DNA from: Nephrocerus scutellatus
Lineage: Eukaryota > Arthropoda > Insecta > Diptera > Pipunculidae
Direction: 5' to 3'
DNA length: 64,000 bases
NCBI GenBank assembly: GCA_947095585.1
Contig: OX352762.1
Span: forward strand, 9,093,969-9,157,968
This document shows, piece by piece, positions 55,236 to 64,000 of the stretch (position 1 is the stretch's first letter; each line of letters starts with the position of its first letter). The position numbers and the translations under genes are program-made. The notes under the pieces were generated by a model that saw only the letters and a program-made list of their open reading frames with translations, did no database searches and was not told the origin of the DNA.

Positions 55236-57285
55236 CAATAAAATGTCTTGGGATTTACGTGAACACCGCCAACAAAGGGCATAATTCCACGGTCCTATTC
55301 GGACACGAATTAGTTACACGACAATCAACGTCCATCCTAGACAGATGCGCCAGTATTTACTCAATGGTTAGAGCAGGACCTATCTTAAATCTTTGCGGAT
55401 ATTTGGTTCACGACAACCGTTTGAGATGTGTAACTCCACAATGAACACATCATCGCACCGGTAAGATCAGTTCGGGCTCTGATGTACCAAAGATCTTGCT
55501 AACACTAGGCCTTGCTCTGATGTTACCATGCTAGCGTTCTACCCGCATTTGGAGTCAACAATTATATAATCATAAATCGCATTTAAATATAATTTCTTCA
55601 ATTATGTCCGCTCCTTCTTTATAAGATCCTATAATAAGACCTACAAATTCGACACAAATATTATTTGATAGATTTTATTGTTAAAAATCTCTTCTAAAGA
55701 CTTTCAGATACGCCTTGTTTTGCAGTCTTTTGTCGCAAAAAAAGGAGTAGTTTTGAAGTATTTGTACAACATTGCGATGCTTGAACGTTTCTACTGAGAG
55801 ATATCCTTAACCCTAAAGTTGTCAAGCAATAATCTCATACATCGGTTTTCCTTTGCTTTGCTAAACTGATCGACTTCTAATGCCGTCAGTTATTGGTAGA
55901 TCTGATAAAGGATTTTTTTTTTAAATTCATGCGTACATGCATACATACCAATTCGCACACACACACACATACTAACGTCAATGGGTATGTTTGTTTAATG
56001 TCTACGCATTAAAATGGGCAAACAATTTTGTAATCATCACAATCCTAGAATATGGTCGCCAGCCTGCAACATCCTCCCCATTCTCATTATGTGGAAAACA
56101 TTTGTGGCGCCCAAAGATATCGTTAGAATAAGATAGCCAAGTAGTGTGTGTGTGTGTGTGTGTGTGTTTGGTGTGTATGTGAAGTGTGCAATATATATTT
56201 CAACCACAACCACACACCAAGCCTCCGTCTGTTTGTGTCATTTATTGGCATAGAGTCGTACTTGGTAGTCCCAATTCGAGTTTAAGAGATGATGATGGCT
56301 GAGATATCGTAGTAGCGTCGTCGTCGTCTGAGTGAAACTCAATGGAGGAAATTATTATAATAATAATAATAATTATAATAAAATGTATTACCATTAATTT
56401 TACGCGAACGGCAACAACAACATAAAAAATCATAGACACTTCATATACAGATGCATCAGCTCACCACCACTAATCGCTGAGTCGACTGGCTGCCTCTTTC
56501 GAAGTCTTTATAGTTTTATTCCTTTTGAACGAGGACATCAGGAACTTCTCCCGTCGTTTGCCTTTGGCCGTTTGCATTAGTCCGCTTGTCCGGTATTTCA
56601 TTCCATCTCATCCATATCGCGGTCATAGAAAGTATGCTGATCAAATATTTATTTTGGCCACTTTGTGACTTGGTCTCTGGCTGGCTGATGGCGGAACTGA
56701 TAGCCTGATGACTCTCATGAGAGTTTTCACATTAACTCTTGGTTAGGTAATGGTACGCCGCCTAACCCGTTTGCCTTTGATTTAGGTCAAATTGCCATTT
56801 GTGGGAAATTAAGAAATTTCTCATTTCTTATTAGGATGGGTGAAGCGATTTTTCACATTGATCCAAGATAAGTATGAGTGTACCATCTACTTAAAAAGCA
56901 AATTATTGAAAAAAATGGAAACTTTTTTTCACCTAATTATTTGGTAATTTTCCAGATAAAGTTATGCGGGAAATGTTTGAATCTTATTTTCTTTATTACT
57001 CAATCCGCAGTTTACTAAATTCAATTGATTTTGTTGGTTTATAAGGCCAGCAGGATGATGGAATTTTTTTTAAGTGAATTGGGAAAGTTCGTAGTAGTTT
57101 GCTTAGTTCTGTTAAAGTCTGTTAAAGTACGTTTTTGTAATAACCAGTATTTAGCCACAACAGTAGTACTTCTTCTTTTCTAATTAAGCTAAGAGTTATT
57201 GGAAGGGAATGATCTATATAGCAAAATCACTTGGAAGTTCTGAATGGCCATTCACTATTAAAAATTTGTTATTGGATTTTATTTC
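55236..57285. other. no gene; microsatellites
   Basis: (CA)n near 55958-55970, (TG)n near 56144-56166 and an (AAT)n/(ATA)n region near 56352-56384. A 61-codon stretch (55259-55444) is GTG-started without motifs. Confidence 0.45.
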
Positions 57286-57352
57286 TTTTTATAATTGGCG
57301 CACGCTTCAAGGTATAATGCCTATAATGCCTAGGCATGGGCTTGGCATTATT
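57286..57352 (-). mobile_element. family C 3' end trace
   Basis: GCGCACGCTTCAAGG followed by ATAATGCCTAGGCATGGGCT and TGGCA resembles the complement of the family C 3' untranslated end at 59.1 kb. It is short and weak. Confidence 0.4.
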
Positions 57353-57599
57353 TCTGATAGCAGAAGAAAATAAAGTGTTGTTTGTGCTGGAGTTGAGTTC
57401 ACACCCGAGCACTCACTAACTAGAATATTGTGCTCATATACCCACATTGATGGCTCTACATCTACAGCTTAACGTATACAGCAGTATACGGCAACTGAAT
57501 ATCACACGTACGGCATCGTATCCTGTCTTGCCGCCGCATGTATTTACTTTCATGAGTCGAAACCACTATGGGACAAAACAAGTATCGTACTCGTCAAAG

Positions 57600-58185
57600 G
57601 CTAGAGTAATAAATGATTTCAACATTCATAAGTCTGCTGTGCTTGATGGTATTCCCTGAATTGTTTTGAATAGGTGGTGTTCTTCAACGCTGGCATTACC
57701 TTATTTTTTTGGAGTCGTCCCAAGGAGTTGTAAAACATGCTTCTACAGGTGATCTGATGAGGCATATCTCTGCGAAAAGTAGAAACAGGCCATTCATAAA
57801 TTTGGTGAAGGCAAAGTTGTTGCACTCGATAAATCCAAGAAACTTTGCAGTGTCTCTCATCAAGCACTTTTGTCGAAAATGAATGCCTATGGAATTGATA
57901 AGGCCCTGCTTGTTTGGAATAGTAACTACCTTTTATTCAGATCGTATTGGACGGTTTCGAAACTAATGTTCACCGCATAAATGCCGGTGTTCCGCAAGGC
58001 TCTGTATTGTCCCCGATACTCTTTCTCATTTTCATTAATGATCTCCTATCCTCTACTTTTTATCCAATTCATTCTTTCGAATTAGCTTTGGTCTTACTTC
58101 TGATAATGCTTTGGTTTAGCCACAGAGTCAATTGCAGGTTTATTCCCAACGTTTTGCTCAACATGCGTTTGCAAGTGAAGTAAAC
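57600..58185 (+). mobile_element. family C RT fragment
   Basis: STGDLMRHISAKS (about 57738-57775), KAKLLHSINPRNFAVS (about 57806), SLIKHFCRK replacing the usual ALLSKMNAYGID (frameshifted near 57865), VLDGFETNVHRINAGVPQGS, VLSPILFLIFINDLLSSTFY and PIHSFELALV (57940-58110). The FADD box after PIHSF is lost to a frame change. 5' and 3' parts are absent. Confidence 0.75.
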
Positions 58186-58186
58186 T

Positions 58187-58528
58187 TTAGTAGCTTTGTT
58201 GGGAGCTGCATGTTAGTTTTTGGTCGAACATGACCACCAGATATTTGTCTTCCGGCATTGTTTGGAGAATTCTGCCTTGGAATCTTATTATAGGAAGAGT
58301 TATTGTCTTTCTTTTTGTGAAGACGTTGCGGACTATTTTGTCTGGATTAACACTTAGGTCGTCCTCTCTGCAGCATTCGTTTACTATTTTGAGAGCGAAT
58401 TGCATAAGTCCTGTTATCGTACTCCCGAATTTACCACAGACCATTAGGACTAGGTCATCCACATAGCTAATATTTGCGATAAGATTATTTTTAAGCCTGT
58501 CGATTAGTTGGTCTACTAGTAGCGACAA
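58187..58528 (-). pseudogene. family F RT C-half with YVDD
   Basis: A 113-codon frame: LVDQLIDRLKNNLIANISYV, DDLVLMVCGKFGSTITGLMQ, CREDDLSVNPDKIVRNVFTK and PEDKYLVVMFDQKLT. YVDD replaces YADD, a conservative change seen in some active reverse transcriptases, so it need not be disabling by itself. RT before this point is in other frames with stops. Confidence 0.8.
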
Positions 58529-59084
58529 AAGGGGTGATAGGACTGTAATCTGTCACCGAATGAGGCTCGAATTTTCCTACCATTTAGCAAGGTCATGATC
58601 ATATGGTAGAGGAGTCTATTCCCCTAGTTCTAGCCTCTGTTTAAATTATTTCGAAGTTAGTGTTGTTGAAAGTGCCTTGGATGTCGATGAAAGCTTCAAA
58701 GTGTGGCTTCAACTGTCATCTCGTGAATTTCCCAGTCTGACATGTGGTTTAGAGGGTTTCGTTGGAGGTTGGAGTATGCCATTTCCTGTGTAGTGACCTT
58801 ATATTTTCCAATGGCTTTAAGTAAAAATGATTAGAAGCTAATTGGCCTGTAAGACCTGGTATCCTCGGGGAATTTGGTAAGAAAATGACTTGCGCTTCTC
58901 GCCAGCAACTTGGTACATATTCTAGGCTATAGTTGGATTTGCAGAGTTATAAGAGTAAAGCTTTTGTTAGGTTTATGTCACGTTGCAAAAGGATCGGGTA
59001 TACTCCGTCTTCACCTGGAGATGGGACGAAGGAATTTACTGCCCAGCGAAAAGTGGATAAAATGCTATATGAGCCTATGAGCCT

Positions 59085-59228
59085 CTTTTTTTACAATTCG
59101 CGCACGCTTCAAGGGGTTTGCACCCTTATAATGCTTGGCTATATGCTTGGCACAGCGTGGGCGTTAAGGAAGAGGAGGAGAAAAAAGGAGATGTCTATGA
59201 GCTTGTGTTTTGAATGCCTGTGGAAAAC
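59085..59228 (-). mobile_element. family C 3' end nested in family F
   Basis: Complement of GGCTATATGCTTGGCACAGC, GTTAAGGAAGAGGAGGAG and GTGTTTTGAATGCCTG, matching the 3' side of the family C copy at 13383-13460. It ends in a run of seven T (A on its own strand) near 59087. Its presence splits the family F RT from its linker. Confidence 0.65.
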
Positions 59229-59833
59229 AGGGGGATAAGGTAACGGTTTACGTTAATGTCATCGTTTTCTTCTTGATTGCTTAGTACTAAACAATTAGGG
59301 AACGACTTTTAACTAAGCAGTCATGAGTTTCTTGTCTTGTGGTTGTCTTGACTGAACCAAGTGGATTTTTGTGATCGATGGAGATAGCTTTGTGTATTTG
59401 ACTTGCTGTTGGCAGCTTGTCAGTGCGTTCATAGAATTGTCTTAAGCTGTTTCCTTTGCTTTTTCTTAATGCAGCATTGTATTTGATTACAGAAGTTCGA
59501 TAGGCCGTCCAATTATTTGTTCGTTTGGCCCTCTTAAAAAGTTATCGAAGTTTTCTTTTTTTTGCCAACTAGGGAACACCTCTCATACCTTTGACGCGAG
59601 CTGCAGGGCATTTCTGATTGCCTCGGTAAGGCCTTTTGCAGTCTTGTCTAGATCTGCAATCGAGGTGAGGGTGGTGCTAATACTTATCAGGTTAAATTGG
59701 AGTGAGTTTAGGTAGACCTGCCATTTGGTATGTTTTGTGGTTATTATGAGGACTTGAACCCTATTGGGGCGTTTCAATATTGAAATTGATGAACATATGA
59801 TCGGAGTATGATGCCTCCTTCATTACATGCAAT

Positions 59834-60031
59834 TCAAGATCGCACCGGCCATACTTCTGACAAAAGTATAGCGTTTATGAAGGTTGCATCAATCCCCACG
59901 TTATTTATTATAATGTTTTCAGATAAGCAGTTGTTTAATAGTTGCTTACATCTTGTTTTGGTGTCGGCGCTTCCCCAGACTAAGTGGTGAGAATTTGTAT
60001 CGCATCCTATCACGAATTTTTGACTGTGCAT
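59834..60031 (-). pseudogene. family F endonuclease fragment
   Basis: A 65-codon frame with KFVIGCDTNSHHLVWGSADT, LLNNCLSENIIINNVGI and ATFINA. The G-C-D-x-N-S-H-H-x-x-W-G box is typical of APE-like endonucleases of R1/LOA-type LINEs and keeps its Asp. Confidence 0.8.
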
Positions 60032-60065
60032 ATTCTATGAAACTTTGTGTTGTTTCCTAGACAGT

Positions 60066-60756
60066 GTACGATGTACGATTTATCGTTCCTGGAATGCAAA
60101 CCTTTCCTCGACCCCAGTGCTGAGGTTCAGAGATCAGGAATCGGCCCTTTGCAATAATTTTAGTATTCCACCTAGGACACACACAATCTTAATCCTAAAT
60201 TTCCAACTAATAAGCCGGATTCCAATCGCAATTTTCATCTAATTATATAATCCTGTCGGATAATTTTGTGTATTAATTTTTAAAATACAAATCCGACCTA
60301 CGTGACGGAGAGTAGTTGCTTGTTTAGTAAAGTTTCTGTGGATAAACCGCGATAACTTTATGTGTCTGTGGTCTGTGTTAACTTCTCCCTTCTATTCTAT
60401 TTATCAGAATTTAAAATCTTCCACACGGTTCATAGTAGAATGGGGATGGTACAATGCAATCGTAAAACGTCTCTAGCTAAAGTGAAGCAGTAATTCCGAT
60501 CCACTGCAAATAATGTGAAGAATAAGTAACCAACAGAGCAGTAATTGACGGGCGAAATACTTTACAGAAAATCTCACCTCATTCAGTTGGGTAAACTTTT
60601 GCTGCTGGTGATTGGTCAAATTAAAGTTAAATAAAGTTTCTCCTTGGCAACGAATAAGGAATTTAACTGTCGTCGTATCGTTGTAGTTGTGCAATCGTTT
60701 GAATAATAATTGAAACGCGTATGTCTGCCTGTCGGAATTGACTGGATAAGTTCGTT
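60066..60756. other. no recognisable feature
   Basis: Possibly includes the decayed 5' part of the family F endonuclease (minus strand, about 60066-60240), but no motif is secure. The rest is AT-rich. Confidence 0.4.
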
Positions 60757-61395
60757 TGGATGCAGCCATCAGCAGAATAGGAGGATAACACGTAGTATTT
60801 ATGCACATGCCGTATATATTCTGACTGCTGGAAGGACGATGCTGGAAAAACGACCGGCATAGTCCCTTCAAAGTGAGTTTGAGGCGAGGCTAAACTTGAT
60901 ATCGCCAATCTAACCCCTAAAAAATCAACAATATTTCGGAACTACAAATCAGCAAACCAGCAACGAAAACAGCTGAGTGATTTAAGAACTTTCTCATGGT
61001 ACGCACGCGTATACAAACTGTATAGAGATCGAGCTGCACAGCAGGTTACCGATACCATAATAAAGTATAAAGCTGATATAACAACAATCCAGTTGTTGCG
61101 ATGGTAGGGAATGGTATCTCATAAAAATATGGGATATGACTTCGTTTTGCTCGTGGAAGCTTTCGGCGAAAATTCTCCATCAAATACATCTTGAAAAAAG
61201 TGGTTTAACACTTCATAGATGATGATTTCGACGTAAAAGACAAAGAACTTAAGGCCATCGACGCCAAAACCAAATATCCATGGGTCGAAGGTGATGTTTT
61301 CCATAACATCATCATATCATATCATATTATCATGTGCCCCAATTGGGCTTCCTAGTCAGCAAAAAAATTGAGCTCATCGTTATCGGCTTTAAAGA
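60757..61395 (+). mobile_element. family B 5' part, decayed
   Basis: Starts GCAGCCATCAGCAGAATAGG, as in the 26.2-kb copy, then GTGATTTAAGAACTTTCTCA with TGGTACGC (endonuclease start LRTFSW-like) and CGTTATCGGCTTTAAAG near 61378, equivalent to the IGFKAVNE box. The reading frame is broken. It stops at a (GTGTGTCT)n-like stretch, and the endonuclease C-part resumes at about 61845. Confidence 0.7.
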
Positions 61396-61399
61396 TTGT

Positions 61400-61840
61400 G
61401 TGTCTGTGTGTCCGTGTGTCTGTGGCTCTGTATCCACTCTACAGCCCAGACGGCTGAATTGATTGAGACGAAAATTCATATTTAAGCTTTTTACATAAAT
61501 TGGGAGGGCCCAGTTGATTTTGGCGGAAATCGGCCAAACGGAAGTGGTAGTCGTAGTAGTAAACTACTATGAGAAAATAAAAATAAAAAATAAATGGAAA
61601 AAAAAATTGAATATACATTTACTGAAGATTCTGGACCCGTCCGTAAAAGAAAGTCGTGTTGTGCCCACACCTCCATTTTTTGAATTAGTCGGACGCAAAC
61701 TTAATACCCTTCTTAATAATGGTGTGGAAATGATATAAACGCAATAATAGATCGGGAGTCAGTATATAGACATAGTACATTGGCACCCATAACTTACACA
61801 AGAACACAACGGGCAATGGACAATGAGTCGTAGAGAAGTA
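61400..61840. repeat. dispersed repeat between two family B pieces
   Basis: Begins with a TGTGTCTG-type run and CGGCTGAATTGATTGAGACG, a common pattern of generic insect dispersed repeats. Near 61770 it has AGTACATTGGCACCCATA and CTTACAC, similar to 18833 (AGTACATTGTCACCCATA, then CTTACAC) inside the other split family B copy. Confidence 0.5.
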
Positions 61841-61844
61841 AGAA

Positions 61845-63195
61845 TTTGCTCATTGCGAGTATTAGGAATATCCACAAACCCACATGTGTAACTCCTGGTA
61901 GATTCACTCGAAACCAGATAAATCACGGATTAATATACTGCCGTCACAACCCGAAGGTAGCAACGTCTACTTATATTTACCACTATTTTGTGGTGATTCG
62001 GGAGCAGATTGTATCAACAAGAAAGACTGCAACCGGCAAACAGATTGGAGTCTATTTTCGGTTGTCCTTCGCAACAAAAAAGACCAGACAACTATAGTTA
62101 ACCAAGCCCGGAGGGTAAGTTGTGGGGCGAAGTTGCTGACTCAATAGGCAGTAGTCGCCGAACAAGCTGACGGAGTGGATTAAGTCTGGAGCGTTTCCAT
62201 TTCATGAACTAGTAGTGCAAGTATGTGAGACAGAAACGTTGCTAGAAAACTCTCCCATATATAAAAAAAAGGAGATATCAAAACGTACAACAATTATCGC
62301 GGTATAACGTTGCTGAGTACTGCGTGTAAGGTTTTCTCCTCTATCCTTGAAGACAGGATTGCCATATACGTAAAATATTAATGTGTCTACATAGCAGGCT
62401 AATCATTAACTAATCAAGATTTCAACCTTAGGGCTTTCAACCTATAAGTCCATCTAAGTCCATCCAGATAGTGGCTTACGCAGAGAGTATTGACATTATT
62501 GGTAGAAACCCAAGAGTTGTAAAAGAAGCTTTCATTTGGGATGAGCTGGTGGCATGAAATCTTGGCTGCACATAAATGCGAGCTAAACAAGGTACATGGT
62601 GGCCACGTATGCAAACAGAGGAACTAACATCGGTCTCTAAATTAAGATAGTGTAGTGCGAACTCGACCATGAAATACGCGTACGGTAGCTTATAGTCAAC
62701 AGAGCCAACTATAGACTGACAAGACTTGATATCCAGGTATTTTACCGTGACATCTAAGCTGGTTGTATTTGATAATGGTCATACCAGTACTAACATAGTA
62801 ATGAATCCGAGATATAGTTGCTTAGCAAAAAGCAGTCTGACTTCTTAACCGTGTTCGAAAGGAAAGTCCTTCGGAAAATTGTTGGCACAGTATATAAGGA
62901 AGGACGAATTCGAAGACTCTATAATGATGAGATCTTCGAGCCGAGTTGACATCGTGCAGAGAATAAAGCTATATAGGCTCCAGTAGGCCGGACACCTAGT
63001 TCGCATTGGCAGAAAAGATTCTGCTCGAAAAGTCTTTTGCGGATCACAGCGATGTAGGCCAAGCTTATACTAGAATTATGGACTAGACCGTGGATGGATG
63101 CCAAAATTGATAAAATCGCCAATGAATAGAGACCGGTGGAGAGATTTTTTGCGGCGAGCCAGAACTCCGGTTGTAGAGAAAAATATGATTATGAT
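61845..63195 (+). mobile_element. family B C-half with tail
   Basis: Endonuclease end RNIHKPTCVTPGRFTRNQINH and GLIYCRHNPKVATS (about 61860-61965). RT N-part: ITLLSTACKVFSSILEDR-like text (about 62305-62360). Second catalytic region VAYAESIDIIGRNPRVVKEA (about 62470-62530; YADD reads YAES, both Asp lost), LHINAS-like text, then the C-arm (about 62640-63190) ending CCGGTTGTAGAGAAAAATAT and GATTATGAT. It is heavily shifted and continues the copy starting at 60757. Confidence 0.75.
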
Positions 63196-63459
63196 ACAAA
63201 AATTATAGTAAGAATTTGTTGGAAATTAAATAAACTTTGAAAGTTTAAAAAAATCGGCGAAACAATTTATATGATAGTTGCGTTTGAAATAAAAATTTTC
63301 AAATAACAAGTAAATGTAAAAAAAACTTAGTTTTTCGGGTACAACCTTTTTGGCATACAACGATTCACGCCACACAGTCCTTTATTATTTGGTAATAATC
63401 GCCAAAATATCTTTTTTGGAGAACCTATTTTAACGTTTCTTTCTTTTTAACACGGATTA

Positions 63460-64000
63460 CATGCAACACACGCAAGCCGCGACCCGCGTTATAAGCGCGA
63501 TATCAAAAATGGCCCTAGACATTGAGATGGTCACAAAATTTGTGCCCTCAAAGTCGTTTGAAAAGTGGTTAAAAGGACCTCAAAGAACGTGAAAATGGTG
63601 GCATTTCCAACCATCACCATGATTAAAAAGGACCTCAAAAAAATCTAAAACAAAATTTCAACCCATCACTCGCTCCACACGCGAAACTCGACACGCATCT
63701 CACGCGAAATTTAAAAATGATGCTATGTTTGACTTAGACAAGGTGGTTAAAAAGGACCTCAAAAAGTCGAAATAAAAAAATTTCAACCCATCACAAACCA
63801 CACGCGAAAAGCGACACGTGTCTTTATATAAAAATGTTATTTTGGACTTCTCATTCAACCCATCACACGCCCCACACGCGGAATGTAAAAAATCCTATTT
63901 TGCACTTAGATACTCACAAAATTTCAGCTTTCTAGGCCATGTGGAAGGTGGTTAAAGAGGACCTAAAAAAAGTCGAAAAAAATATTTCAACCCATCACTC
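63460..64000. repeat. degenerate satellite, runs off the window edge
   Basis: Repeated modules GGTGGTTAAAAAGGACCTCA, TTTCAACCCATCAC and CACACGCGAAA-type recur at about 63570-63670, 63735-63800, 63855-63885 and 63945-64000. The unit is roughly 120-200 bp, diverged, and the last unit is cut by the window end. No coding motif was found. Confidence 0.7.

Larger units (their letters stand above)
58187..60065 (-). mobile_element. family F (LOA-like) ORF2, endonuclease to RT, near-collinear
   Basis: Minus strand. Endonuclease: KFVIGCDTNSHHLVWGSADT, KQLLNNCLSENIIINNVGID, ATFINA (60031-59845). Linker: VQVLIITTKHTKWQVYLNS, ADLDKTAKGLTEAIRNALQL (59777-59585), then KRTNN and RKSKGNSLRQFYER-type text (about 59530-59400). 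RT: CWREAQVIFLPNSPRIPG (about 58910-58855), FEAFIDIQGTFNNTNF (about 58700-58650, first catalytic Asp kept), YVDDLVLMVCGKFGSTITGL (58460-58400) and KIVNECCREDDLSVNPDKIV, VFTKRK. The active site reads YVDD, not YADD. It has several stops, and a family C 3' piece interrupts it at 59085-59228. It is the longest single copy spanning both catalytic domains. Confidence 0.85.

Noticed and set aside
55259..55444. Small protein coding frame
   Set aside because: 61 codons with a GTG start and no motif, next to a LINE remnant.

Overview
The window looks like AT-rich insect DNA, most likely from a higher fly (Diptera). It holds only ageing transposable-element debris. I find no convincing host gene, no rRNA or true tRNA gene, no operon and no CRISPR. 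The assignment rests on the company of elements: several APE-endonuclease non-LTR retrotransposon families with RNase H tails, a BEL/Pao gag-protease relic, a tRNA-derived SINE and small inverted-repeat (MITE-like) elements. Species was not determined, and clade names below come from motifs read by eye.

Families named here. Family A: RT box GVRQGCILSP, clade unresolved (copies at 2.2-4.2, 40.6-41.8 and 51.2-52.3 kb). Family B: RT box LRQGDGLAC-like, RTE-like, (ATG)n tail (5.7-7.4, 17.8-19.9, 26.2-27.7, 44.5-45.5 and 60.8-63.2 kb). Family C: RT box GVPQGSVLSP, Jockey/CR1 group (11.1-12.2, 13.3-15.1, 24.9, 47.0-48.6, 54.7-55.2, 57.6-58.2 kb). Family D: GTPQGGVLSP-type RT plus RNase H, LOA/R1 group (20.8-22.8, 23.5-24.1, 34.9-36.0, 45.6-47.0, 50.2-51.2 kb). 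Family E: CPQGGVLS-type RT plus RNase H (32.2-34.1 and 39.5-42.4 kb). Family F: LOA-like with YVDD (58.2-60.1 kb). There is also an I-like 3' end (7.6-8.6 kb), a tRNA-derived SINE (7.4, 9.3, 17.5, 20.3, 37.6 kb) and a dispersed palindromic repeat, R3 (12.3, 24.2, 25.0 kb).

Layout. 0-1 kb is a G/T-rich degenerate minisatellite. 2-12 kb is A, B, SINE, I-like, MITE, SINE, BEL/Pao and C fragments. 12-25 kb is C, local duplications, SINE, B, SINE, D and R3 pieces. 26-28 kb is an internally deleted B copy. 28.9-32.2 kb is a clean satellite of 48 units of about 67 bp that abuts the 3' end of a family E copy. 34.9-36.0 kb is D, running into a 153/144-bp A/C-rich array (36.1-37.6 kb) that stays open in one frame for 490 codons but has no ATG. 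39.5-42.4 kb is E split by an A insertion with a 14-bp target duplication. 44.5-48.6 kb is B, then D inserted in the target duplication of C. 50-52.4 kb is D, with A showing a 5' inversion. 54-63.2 kb is C, F and B fragments. 63.5 kb to the end is another satellite running off the edge.

The most informative signals are structural: a SINE and a LINE sharing a 3' terminal hairpin plus (ATT)n tail, two splice-like chimeras carrying family B sequence inside other families, nested target duplications that order the insertions, and satellites that touch retrotransposon fragments. Dense, mutually nested relics on both strands suggest heterochromatin or a piRNA-cluster-like locus, which is inference only.
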